Assembly (NCBI GenBank): GCA_022453515.1
Contig: JAJNNY010000167.1
Coordinates: 1 to 18,588, forward strand
Length of the DNA: 18,588 bases
Direction of reading: 5' to 3'
Origin: Astrocystis sublimbata
Lineage: Eukaryota; Ascomycota; Sordariomycetes; Xylariales; Xylariaceae
In this document: piece after piece, positions 1 through 9,223 of the stretch
Layout of the letters: each line of letters opens with the position of its first letter
How positions within the stretch are numbered: the stretch's first letter is position 1
Notes under the pieces: generated by a model
The model's input: the letters and a program-made list of their open reading frames with translations, nothing else
Databases searched by the model: none
Told to the model about the DNA's origin: nothing
Translations under genes and position numbers: made by a program

Positions 1-1567
1 TGCCCAACCGTTACCAGATCCCATGAGCGTACAACTCGACACCCCAAGACACCCCAATGTTGACCAAGCAGAGACCTAGCATGGCCGGATCCCCGGATCC
101 CCGGCAGGTAGGTCTCAGCACCTGTTGCACCGATGAGTTCCGATGTTATGGAGCTGGTGTCAGAGAAGGCGTTTGCTTAGCCACCGATTTCATCGTATCT
201 ACCTAGGTAGGTATCGCTAGAAAGAGTCGAAAAGAACTTCCAGGCATCAGCTTTAAAACCTCCCCAAGTCTTGTGTGAGCATGGGGAACGGCTATCTCAG
301 CCTCCGTCAAGCCCTGGTCAAGTTGCAATATGTACAATGAAAGCATACAACGTACCTAGGTAGTCACACACACACTCCCTCTCTCTCTTGATCGATCGAC
401 CGCGCAACCGCTGACTGCAGTGGCATGGTGAACTAGAGGGGACTGAGGGGTTCGTTGTGTTCAATGCGCATCACTTCTTACCCACCCACAGTTGCGTTGC
501 GCTAGAACAAGAGGTCTGCTGGTCTGCTGTAAATAGAAAGGCGTGTTTCATGCAAGGACGACAACGGGCATAATGCAGTGCAAAGATGAGGAAGGCCAAC
601 AACTGACTTAAGTGGCTTGCGTCGTTGCCTCCATCTATCCACCCCATCCATCCGTGGCATGGAGATATGGGGTCAAAAGGATCTCCAACTTCCTGTTCTG
701 TTCAGTACTCCGATGCCCAAAAAACCTTCTAAATCGACCACGATCTACAGCACGTGCACTTGTTATATATATTTATATATTTATATAAATATATTATACA
801 CAAGTGCACGTGCTGTAGATCGTGGTCGATTTAGAAGGTTTTTTGGGCATCGGAGTACTGAACAGAACAGGAAGTTGGAGATCCTTTTGACCCCATATCT
901 CCATGCCACGGATGGATGGGGTGGATAGATGGAGGCAACGACGCAAGCCACTTAAGTCAGTTGTTGGCCTTCCTCATCTTTGCACTGCATTATGCCCGTT
1001 GTCGTCCTTGCATGAAACACGCCTTTCTATTTACAGCAGACCAGCAGACCTCTTGTTCTAGCGCAACGCAACTGTGGGTGGGTAAGAAGTGATGCGCATT
1101 GAACACAACGAACCCCTCAGTCCCCTCTAGTTCACCATGCCACTGCAGTCAGCGGTTGCGCGGTCGATCGATCAAGAGAGAGAGGGAGTGTGTGTGTGAC
1201 TACCTAGGTACGTGTATGCTTATGCTTTCATTGTACATATTGCAACTTGACCAGGGCTTGACGGAGGCTGAGATAGCCGTTCCCCATGCTCACACAAGAC
1301 TTGGGGAGGTTTTAAAGCTGATGCCTGGAAGTTCTTTTCGACTCTTTCTAGCGATACCTACCTAGGTAGATACGATGAAATCGGTGGCTAAGCAAACGCC
1401 TTCTCTGACACCAGCTCCATAACATCGGAACTCATCGGTGCAACAGGTGCTGAGACCTACCTGCCGGGGATCCGGGGATCCGGCCATGCTAGGTCTCTGC
1501 TTGGTCAACATTGGGGTGTCTTGGGGTGTCGAGTTGTACGCTCATGGGATCTGGTAACGGTTGGGCA
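1..1567. repeat. Long near-perfect inverted repeat (palindrome), arms about 780 bp
   Basis: Read backwards as its complement, the sequence from base 1 matches the sequence ending at base 1567, and the match continues inward to an AT-rich tip around 763-800. By eye I found only two places where the arms differ: an indel cluster near 341-351 versus 1211-1227, where the right arm has an extra 6-nt tandem unit and one base fewer nearby, and the AT tip itself. I saw no substitutions elsewhere. Bases 1 and 1567 pair, so the outer limit on the left is the window edge, and the repeat could be longer. Neither arm holds a convincing gene: open frames such as 617-928 run straight across the tip and code for low-complexity peptide. 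No terminal inverted repeat, transposase or telomere repeat is visible. It is either a fold-back assembly artefact or a real recent inverted duplication. Confidence 0.95.
763..800. other. AT-only tip of the palindrome
   Basis: Apart from one C at 799, this 38-nt stretch is only A and T. It is the turning point of the inverted repeat and is itself partly self-complementary (767-779 pairs with 782-794). The flanks 751-762 and 801-812 are exact reverse complements. The two sides of the tip do not align perfectly, differing by about two bases. Such a tip could fold into a hairpin with almost no loop, a structure that is hard to replicate, clone or sequence. It could equally be where a polymerase or sequencing read turned round. 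Confidence 0.8.
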
Positions 1568-3033
1568 AAGGCCGACGGGGTGTGAGGTGTGTAAGTGCCG
1601 GGCCATCCAACAATCAACCATCCGATGTTCATAACAGTTGACTAAGTCTGAAGACGTCACTACAAGACGTATGTTTCGGACACATACATCTCAATCTCAC
1701 GGGCAGTATGTGACTGCCGGTGCCACGTGTGGAACATGGCAATGGGCAACCTGCCGTCTGCTTTCGGGCATCCCGTGCATCTTGTGCATCCCGTGGTGGG
1801 TTCTTGCAGGAGTTGACCACATCCACAGGGTGAACCATGAGATCACTGCTGCTTAGTCCTTCGCGACTGAGCCTGCCTCTTTCAACATGCCCAGAGCAGA
1901 CGCAAATCCAGATATGGAAAGTCTAAAACCTTGAGGTGGCTCGGCGGGGGATGCTTAGCTGGGGCCATGGTCATGGTCATGGCTGGTCTGGTCTGGTCCG
2001 ACATTCCTGCATAAGTGGTTCAGGGCAGTACCACGAGTACTCGTAGGGACTGGAGTCAGCATGCGTCCAGATCTATGCTGAGTCTTGTCTCACGGCAGAC
2101 AAATGGCCCATGCGCGTACCGATCACAATCAATATGCCTTTGACCTCCTTACGATTAGTTCTGTGCCTAGCAGACACGGAAAGAAAGCACCATGCAGTTG
2201 ACTAGGTAAGTGAACGGGCATGTACCGGTCTAGGTCTAGGTACGAGTACCTAAGTAAGTACCTGCTTTAAAGTTGGCATGCAGGTAATAGGTAGCGTGGG
2301 TTGCACGCCGCAGACACATGGCATCTTGTCCGGTCGCTCGAAGAGGTTAGACGCTCGCAGCCTTTTGGCGCGACTCAGGGCTCTGAAACAGTGAACAGAC
2401 ACTAAAACTTACAGTGGTCTCAGCGCCAGTCTGAGGCCTGGCGGGCCTAGGGGTCTTGCTGTCGATTGTGGCTGGACGACGACCTGTAACAGCCTAAGAG
2501 AGGCCATTCCCTATTCCCTGCAGTAGATCGGAAGGCAAGCCGTAGTGCAGAGGCTAACATCAGGTAGGCTCCTCGGCTCGGTAGGTACTTTTTTTCTCGG
2601 GGCTCCATTCAGATCACTCAATTCTCACTCCGCGACCTGAAATTCCAACCAAACAGAGCTAACGACGCGGGCCAACGCGTGGGCTACGCCTTTGTCATTG
2701 TGCAGCAGCAGCAGCATATACGACGACACTACACTACCAACACTACCTACTACGCCTCTGCAACAATACGGCACTACGGCACTCACTATCTGTACACCTG
2801 GACCTGGACCTGGACCTGGACGCAGTCCATGTTGTCGAGGGACAAACAACTCTTGCACTTTGTCCTTGGCACCCAGACTGCAATCAGACACTTTGCCGTG
2901 ACTGTCCGGCCTGCTGCCCCCCCCAAAGGCCTAAAGGGCTCCCACCAAGACTCTAGAACAAGATCGTGGGCGGCAGTGAGCCTTGTGTCTCCCCGGCCAC
3001 TTACCTAGTTCTTAGCTCCCTGCCTGCTTTAGC
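1568..3033. other. Non-coding region between the palindrome and the HET gene
   Basis: I find no supportable gene here. The open frames present (for example 1638-1856 and 2679-3008 on +, 2625-2891 on -) are short, mostly lack an ATG start, overlap each other and encode low-complexity peptide. The region holds several short repeats: ATGGTC and TGGTC runs near 1965-2000, CTAGGT/TACCTA half-palindromes near 2228-2263, a CAG run near 2703-2714, the ACCTGG tandem at 2796-2819, and a C tract near 2917-2924. The last few hundred bases presumably contain the promoter and 5' leader of the HET gene. I see no clear TATA box. Confidence 0.6.
2796..2819. repeat. ACCTGG hexanucleotide tandem, four copies
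   Basis: Four exact copies of ACCTGG lie head to tail and are followed by a partial AC. A short CAG run sits about 80 bp upstream. It lies about 215 bp before the HET start codon, in probable promoter or leader sequence. Read in frame, it would give alternating Thr-Trp or Gly-Pro, which explains the odd short open frames across it. There is no sign that it is translated. Confidence 0.85.
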
Positions 3034-5217
3034 ATGTCCCAGGGGGACGACGGCCGCGCTGCCGTTGTCCAGGACGCCGCTGAGCCACTCGGCCAGATCC
3101 GAGACAGAGATGCCGGCACCGGCAGCATTGCCTCTGCCATACTAGACATCCAGAAACACGCCATCACCAGAACCAACTGGATCAAGTCGCTCGAGTGTCT
3201 CTACCTGGCCACGGGCCGGGACGATGGCGAGCCCACAGGTAAACGTCGCCGGCTGGGCGACGGGGACACCGTAGCTGCCACCTATTCGCACCAACTGTTA
3301 CGGAGGACCTATCTGGACCCGGTCTCTGACCCCGAGCGCGGAAGAGAATATGTGGCCGTCTCCTACACATGGGATCTCTCCGAGGACGAGTCGTCACAAC
3401 AGAGTTGTCAAAGCTTTGGCGGCTACTACGTCGAGTCCCGGAGGACAGGTGAACCTGCCCAGCCCAGTAATGTCAGAGACGTCGTCTTGGAGAGAGCTTT
3501 CCATTATGCCAAGCATGTGAAGTGTGAGACCATCTGGATTGATCGAGAGTGTGTCAACCATCACGACGCTAAAGAAAAGGAGACCGCGATCCAGAACATG
3601 CACTTGGTCTACACCTTAAGTCGGAGGCCCATCGCTCTCCTCACACACACCATTCAGACGGCAGAGCAGTTAGACCTCATTGTGGGTTTATTAGTAGGGG
3701 ACCTCAGAGAAGAAGAGGGGAGTGCTGCTCTCGAACTTCTCGACGAGATCACGTCCGACCTTTGGTGGCAGAGAGCCTGGACCTTCCAAGAGGACTACAG
3801 GGCTTCCACGCGGATGACCTTGTTGATTCCCCATGCTAGCAGCCTAGAGCATCGTAAACAAAATGCACCGAGGGACATGTTAAGTCGGCCTCTTCTGGGC
3901 ACCCTCCCTGGAGAGATCTCCATAAAGTCTGTTGATTTCAGAAGACGTGCCACCGAATTTTGCCTTCAGTATAAACAAAGCCAACCCGAAGCGGAGGCTA
4001 TCTGTGACAGGATACTCTCAACCGCCGGCAAATACAATGTACTCCTGCAAGATGATGAACCGTCCGGATCGCCCACCTCGGTATCGCGTTCCATGACGCC
4101 TACCATCCTCGCGGACATTGGCCGCCGCGGAATCTTGACCGAGTCCGACCGGCTCGCTATTGCAGCCAACGTCTGCGGCTACACCATACGTCTCGACACT
4201 ATAGCTTTGAACAAGTGTGGCAGTAGCTTGAGTCTATCCCTACTAGCTCTCTATCTTCTGAATGGCGAGATAATGGAGAATTGCCCACGCAGTCAACATG
4301 GCACGCTCAGGGACAGTGTCTTCACATATCTGACGAAGCAGTCTCTTCGCAGCTTCCGACCCCCTATCGATGAAGGGTTAACCTTCATCAAGAGTTGCCG
4401 GTTTGTAGACCCAGTGCTCACGTCTTCGGGGACACAGACATGGGGTCATTTATGGCGACTTGGGAAAATCATCAGGCCCTGCCCCCTTAAACGCAACAAA
4501 TACCGCACACTCTCCCCTCTTGAGACCCTAGCCACGGATCTACAATACAAGAAATACGGCAAGGCCTACACGGAGCTTGCAGCTGGTCTCCTGGCGTGGG
4601 TTCAAGAATGCGCCGCCAACGCCCGGCTGGCTAAACAACAGCGATACGGTGGCCGTAACCCCCTGGTGCACCCTCGCCAGTGGGGATGGCGCTCTTGGAT
4701 GGCTGACGAAGTCGAGGCTGCGCTATTGGAGGGTAAAGCACTGCGACTCGCAAGTGTAGTTGATCCCGGCAACCGCGAAGCGTTTGCGCCGTATAGCGCC
4801 ATCTTTGTTGGCGACCATGCCGACGACTGGAAGGACGAAGAGAAGAAGAATGATGTTGATGGTGGTAGCGGATACGCATCATACAATTACGTGTTCACGT
4901 CGATACGCCCCCCTAAAGAAAACGCGCGCTACGGCGAAACACCCAAGCATGTATCCCTCGAAGTCGAGTTGGTATCGTCCGAAGCGCAACAATCTCAACC
5001 ACAAGCTCAACAAGCCCCTGGTGTACACGAAAAAGGGGAACACAAAACCCCATCCAACAACACAAGAGCTGAGCACAGTATTAATGGACCGGTCATGCCG
5101 AAATTGTATATCAAACGCTGGCTGAACGGCTTATGTTTCCCTGGGGGTTTCGCATGGCAACCTGTCATGTTTCCCTGGCCGGCGGATCTTCTTGCCACGT
5201 CTACTAACGAATCATGA
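3034..5217 (+). CDS. HET-domain (heterokaryon incompatibility) protein, 727 aa
   Basis: A single uninterrupted frame starts at the first ATG after an in-frame TAG at 3013-3015. The N-terminal half carries the HET domain, at about residues 106-253. Its three usual blocks are visible: YVAVSYTW at 106-113, IWIDREC at 167-173 (the common WIDxxCIN block) and WWQRAWTFQE at 244-253. The C-terminal part keeps a segment often seen after HET domains in this subgroup (DIGRRGI...ESDRLAIAANVCGY, then SLSLLALYLLNGE), and ends in a Gln-rich, probably flexible stretch and a Trp/Pro-rich tail. I see no signal peptide, membrane span, NACHT, NB-ARC or repeat domain, so it appears to be a stand-alone intracellular protein. 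Some HET family members trigger cell death after fusion of unlike hyphae, but most genomic copies have no known role, and a specific function here would be a guess. It converges on MPH1, 574 bp away. Family assignment is sure; allelic role is unknown. Confidence 0.93.
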   Translation: MSQGDDGRAAVVQDAAEPLGQIRDRDAGTGSIASAILDIQKHAITRTNWIKSLECLYLATGRDDGEPTGKRRRLGDGDTVAATYSHQLLRRTYLDPVSDPERGREYVAVSYTWDLSEDESSQQSCQSFGGYYVESRRTGEPAQPSNVRDVVLERAFHYAKHVKCETIWIDRECVNHHDAKEKETAIQNMHLVYTLSRRPIALLTHTIQTAEQLDLIVGLLVGDLREEEGSAALELLDEITSDLWWQRAWTFQEDYRASTRMTLLIPHASSLEHRKQNAPRDMLSRPLLGTLPGEISIKSVDFRRRATEFCLQYKQSQPEAEAICDRILSTAGKYNVLLQDDEPSGSPTSVSRSMTPTILADIGRRGILTESDRLAIAANVCGYTIRLDTIALNKCGSSLSLSLLALYLLNGEIMENCPRSQHGTLRDSVFTYLTKQSLRSFRPPIDEGLTFIKSCRFVDPVLTSSGTQTWGHLWRLGKIIRPCPLKRNKYRTLSPLETLATDLQYKKYGKAYTELAAGLLAWVQECAANARLAKQQRYGGRNPLVHPRQWGWRSWMADEVEAALLEGKALRLASVVDPGNREAFAPYSAIFVGDHADDWKDEEKKNDVDGGSGYASYNYVFTSIRPPKENARYGETPKHVSLEVELVSSEAQQSQPQAQQAPGVHEKGEHKTPSNNTRAEHSINGPVMPKLYIKRWLNGLCFPGGFAWQPVMFPWPADLLATSTNES

Positions 5218-5791
5218 TTTTATTTTGTAAAACGAAACTTTAGATTACTCTACGTCGCATCCCAGTTTATGTGCAAGAAACCAATTAGGCGTGGCTACGC
5301 GTTAAGTTAAGATAAAACGAGGCCATTGATGTATGCATACCTAAGGTGTAGGAATAACATGGAAATGAAAAATGAAAAATCTTGTTGGCTTGATGCCACA
5401 TTGAACAGCTTTCGTATGTCGTAGATATTAAATTATACGCACGGAAGCACCCTCAAGATTTGGGTAGTACCCCTTCACCTAAGTTCTCACTCACATCAAG
5501 AACTTGTCTCTGTGAATGTGTAGCACAAAACTAAAGCCATGAAGATTGACATCGATTGACAGTAGACTGGCACAAGAGTAAGTCAGACTGTACTTCTCAA
5601 ATACTCACTTATTAAATTAGGGTATTGTAGCATTATCAAATCTTCGATACCTACCTAGGTAGGTACCATGCGTGCCGGCCGTGGCTGATACAGCCGAGAT
5701 CACAGCTCTGGACCCGTTAATCCTGACACGAAGCTCCTTTCAAGCGGGCAAGTAGTATATGCAAAGTATGACTGACATCTATCTACCAGTA
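5218..5791. other. Convergent 3' intergenic region between HET and MPH1
   Basis: These 574 bp separate two genes that end toward each other. The sequence is fairly AT-rich on the HET side and contains A-rich tracts near 5363-5378, compatible with 3' untranslated sequence and poly(A) sites. I see no canonical AATAAA that settles the cleavage points. A perfect 18-nt palindrome lies at 5648-5665. No gene or RNA is supported. Confidence 0.6.
5648..5665. repeat. Perfect 18-nt palindrome TACCTACCTAGGTAGGTA
   Basis: The 18 bases equal their own reverse complement. It is the longest exact copy of a motif that recurs in the window: 199-210, 352-363, 1200-1211 and 1355-1370 inside the large inverted repeat, with half-sites near 2228-2263, 9661-9690, 9983-9995 and 13187-13207. 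All copies lie between genes. I know such CCTAGG-centred motifs to be common in Sordariomycete intergenic DNA, but I know of no proven function. Confidence 0.85.
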
Positions 5792-8700
5792 TTACTCATC
5801 ACTCTCCTCGTCATCCACCACTTGATTCCTTTTACGCCGGGGTCCTCTTCCCTTGGGTCGTGGGATATCGTCCATGTCGTTGTCATCATCGTCAATAATA
5901 TCCTCCACCGAGCTAGAAACCTTCCTTGGCCGTCGATCTCGGACCATTTGACTCATCGAAGGCATATCGTCCTCGCTATCCTGCGTTGCTGGGAAAACAG
6001 CCGGTTTGTAAAAGGGCGTCTTTTTCTTCGGTGGCTTGCGCGGAAGAGATGCCAGAGATGCCATTGACATGGGCGATGTTGGAGAGGTCGAGCGTCGGCG
6101 CATGCTTGAGGTGGCGAAATTACTGGATGTGGCCACATCGTCGCCAACGACGAAGTCTTCAAGATCCGCACCGCTGTCCGAGTCGTTTGTCAGGTCTAAG
6201 TCGCTGGTACGCCTGCAGTCGTCGCCTTCGTCGGCACTCTCATCATAGGGCGCCGCAACTGGAGCTTTTGGATTTTTACGCGTCCCTTTGGTACCAGTGC
6301 CTGTGGATGTTTGTTTTTTGGGTTGCCGTGTAGACTTAGAAATTGAAGACTTCGTGCGTGCTCGGGAGGGGGGTGGGAGCCCCGCCTCCGTAATCTCGAT
6401 GCGGGTATCAATGTTGACGTCCCTCTCACTGGGTTGTGGCGGAGTGGTGACCTTCCTCCGCTTTGTAGGCCGATGTTGCTCGGTTGGGATTGTCTCTGAG
6501 TCAGAGCCCTCGTCTGGTAACGGTAATTGACGATAGCGACTATTGTCAACATCACCATACGGTTTACAGAATTTGTCTGGAACCGACCGCGATTTCCCTA
6601 AGTTTTGAACCATCTTCACGAATCGCTTCGTGTAAGCTCCATGCTTCACGTGAACGGTTTTTCGTTGTACTCTTTGAGCTGCAGGATGTGCTGTCAAGTC
6701 TATCTGTTCGATGAACTCCATCGCGCTTCGTTTCTGGCTCGGGAGATTTTTGTATATTCTGTTGAGCTCTTCATCCTGTTCAGCTGGCAACAAAACTTGG
6801 CTGAAATCAGGCAAATCTGCAACGATATGCTCTTCTTGCTCGACGATTTGAGCTGGGGTCTTTTTAGTAGTTTTGGCCTTGCCCAACATAGATGTCACAG
6901 TCTGGAATCCAGTCTCGACGTCATCCGGCATATGAAACTTCTTCGGCGGCCGCTTCTTGGCGGCCTGTCTTTTCTTCGGCTCCGGTAAGCCCGACTGTTG
7001 AGTGTTTTCCACCGGAATCTCCACGGCCTTCACGTCGACCTCAGGTCGGATGTCCCGCGGCACTATCCTTGTCGAGAGGTCATGTCGAAAATTGAAACGA
7101 CTTCCGTCGCATATCATTGCCTGCATTTTCGCGTACCCATCCTTGGACTTGGCGTAGTTGTCTTCCTCCTTTCCTCGCATGAGGAGTAATACAACTCGCC
7201 CAGCCCGCTTTCTACCAGTCCGCCCCATTCTTTGCAACATCCGAATAGGAGATGCTGAGGCGTCATAACAGATGATCAAATCAACTTGACCAATATCAAG
7301 CCCTTCTTCTCCGATGGAGGTGGCAACGAGAACATTGAATTCGCCTTCTTTGAATTTTTGTATTCTTTGAATTTGATCGGCCTGCTTCATTCCTTCGGAT
7401 CTTTTCGAATCGGCTTGGCCGACAAATACTGCGGCCCTTATCATGGGCTGGTGGCGGTTTAGAACTCTGACGATTTCTTCGGCACTGTCGCGATATTCAC
7501 TGAAGACAATGATCCGTGTACCTGACGAGGTATTACTTTCACGCCCATCACCTGCATCCATGAAATGGTTCAAAACTGTGTTAGACAGCTCCGTCAGCTT
7601 TGGGTGCCCAACGAAATTATCATTCCGTACCCATCGCTCCATCTTGTTCATCATATCCTGAAAGCTGGCATCTTCGACGATCTGTTTTTTGTATTTGGAC
7701 CCTTTGGACCCTTGTCCCTCCACCTCGTCTCGGAACTGCGCCAGATTGTCGTAGAACGGCTTTATGCCGTGAAAATTTAGCAACTTGATGGCATGAGCTA
7801 AAGTGCCTAGTACGGTGAAAAGGGCCATCATCATGAACTTGACGCCAGTGTTGGCATTGCGACCTGGTCCAGCAGCCCAGTCTTTGCGAGCTTTCACCAA
7901 ACCATAAGTGGTAAGGGCCATGGGATCACGGCCGTAGTATGCGTTCTGCGAGCTCAGCTTGTCTGACAGGGGCTTTAGAGCTTTGGAAAACAGTTCCTTC
8001 ATCAAGTTCATCTCATCGGATGGATCCAGGGCTATGATATCTTCATCTCTTCGATGAACATAAGGTACGATGTCTAAAGAGTCCTCTGTGCGAATCTCCA
8101 CATGTGATATCCCAAGTCCGTCAATAACTTCCTGTACAGCCTCAACCTTGGAGCCTGGGGTTGCCGTTAGAGCAAGTATACGGAAACTTTTAGAAAAGCG
8201 TCGCAAGAAGGTGACAACCTTCACGTAGGAGTAATTGCCAGTTGCTCGATGAGCCTCATCGATGACAAGTAGGCCAACAGACTTGGGGTCAGCGAATCCA
8301 GATGAGAGGTCGTTCTCCAGGGTCTGCGGAGTCATGAAGAAAACTCTCTTGGAATTCCATTCCTCGGCTCTCAAAGCTGGTGCTGTCTCTCCAGTAAGAA
8401 GCGTGGTTTGAGACCTTGGAATACCAGCAATATGGAAACAAGCGTCGACTTGTTGAGATACAAGTGGCTTGGTCGGCGCCACGAATATCAACTTGGCTGT
8501 TTCCATCCAACGATAGTAATTCAGCATGACTGTAGCTGCGATGAACGTCTTTCCCAGACCAGTTGGCAACGCAACGAGGGTGTTGTTGAACAGACCATTC
8601 TTCACAATGCTGAATTGGTAGTCACGCGTTTTGCCCAAATTTGTCGGATAAACCCATGTCCGTAGAGCCTCACTGTTCAGTTTGTGGTGAGTGGGGGGTT

Positions 8701-9223
8701 CCGGGGGTAGATCTGCACGAAACACACGGTTTCTAGACGGCTGAGTAGAACCTAGGGAGGGATCCTTGTTCACTGTTTGGCCAAACAAAGTGGTTTGTTT
8801 GAAGGATGCCGAAGGGCCGCCAATCCGAGGACTTGGCCGGAAAGCTGTGGGACGGACATCATACGCTTGAAGTGTCGTTTCTGGTGAACTTAAGAACGCA
8901 TCCGGCGGGAGACCGTCTAGGTCTACAAGATGGCTGTCTCTTTGCGACGGAGTGATGCCCTGCTACAGGGCGGGTTAGAATGGCGTGGTTGAGGTGTGAC
9001 TCAAGACGGTGAGATCCAGTCTGCCAAGGTAGCAATAGAAAACCCGACTCACCACTCGGCTCTGTTGGCCGAAAATAGGACTGGCAAACGACGCTGAAGA
9101 CACCGCAGCTTGACGGGATTCAGCATGAAATGAACTGTTGTCATTGGAGTTGGCGGTTGAGTGAGCGGCGACTATGAAGTCTTCATCGGCTATATCATCG
9201 CCGTCAAATTCGTCTGAATCCAT
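5792..9223 (-). CDS. MPH1: ATP-dependent DNA helicase MPH1 (FANCM family), two exons, 1112 aa
   Basis: This is complement(join(5792..8959, 9053..9223)). Exon 1 (57 codons) starts at the ATG at 9223 and encodes an acidic N-terminus, [16 protein letters not shown], as in other MPH1 proteins. A 93-nt phase-0 intron follows. Exon 2 has no ATG near its 5' end in the helicase frame, which is why the upstream exon is needed. Superfamily-2 motifs are intact: Walker A PTGLGKT at about 189-195, DEAH at 291-294, LTATPGS at 321-327, [11 protein letters not shown] and [13 protein letters not shown] at about 633-645. The region between the two RecA-like lobes is long, as expected for the FANCM insert. The C-terminal third is acidic, Ser/Thr- and Lys-rich and probably disordered. 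Family members act in the nucleus, unwind D-loops and branched DNA 3' to 5', limit crossovers and remodel stalled forks. The gene is divergent from MEX67 and convergent with the HET gene. No defect is visible. Confidence 0.95.
8960..9052 (-). other. Intron in MPH1
   Basis: The donor is GTGAGT just after 9053 and the acceptor is CAG at 8962-8960, with a CTAAC branch site about 14 nt before it and an in-frame TAA that makes splicing necessary. It is phase 0. The acceptor is doubled (TAGCAG): using the upstream TAG would add one Gln codon and keep the frame, so both products would be viable. Confidence 0.85.

Noticed and set aside
617..928. Open frame of 103 codons across the palindrome centre
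   Set aside because: It runs through the AT tip and reads the same DNA on both sides. It encodes a Tyr/Ile-rich low-complexity peptide with no family resemblance, and exists only because of the inverted repeat.
1..1567. Inverted repeat as a DNA transposon or MITE
   Set aside because: The arms meet with no internal element, there is no transposase, and no target-site duplication can be tested because the left edge is the window edge.
2679..3008. Open frame of 109 codons before the HET gene
   Set aside because: It begins with GTG, contains Thr-Trp alternation from the hexamer repeat, and overlaps open frames in other frames. No ATG-started product is supported.
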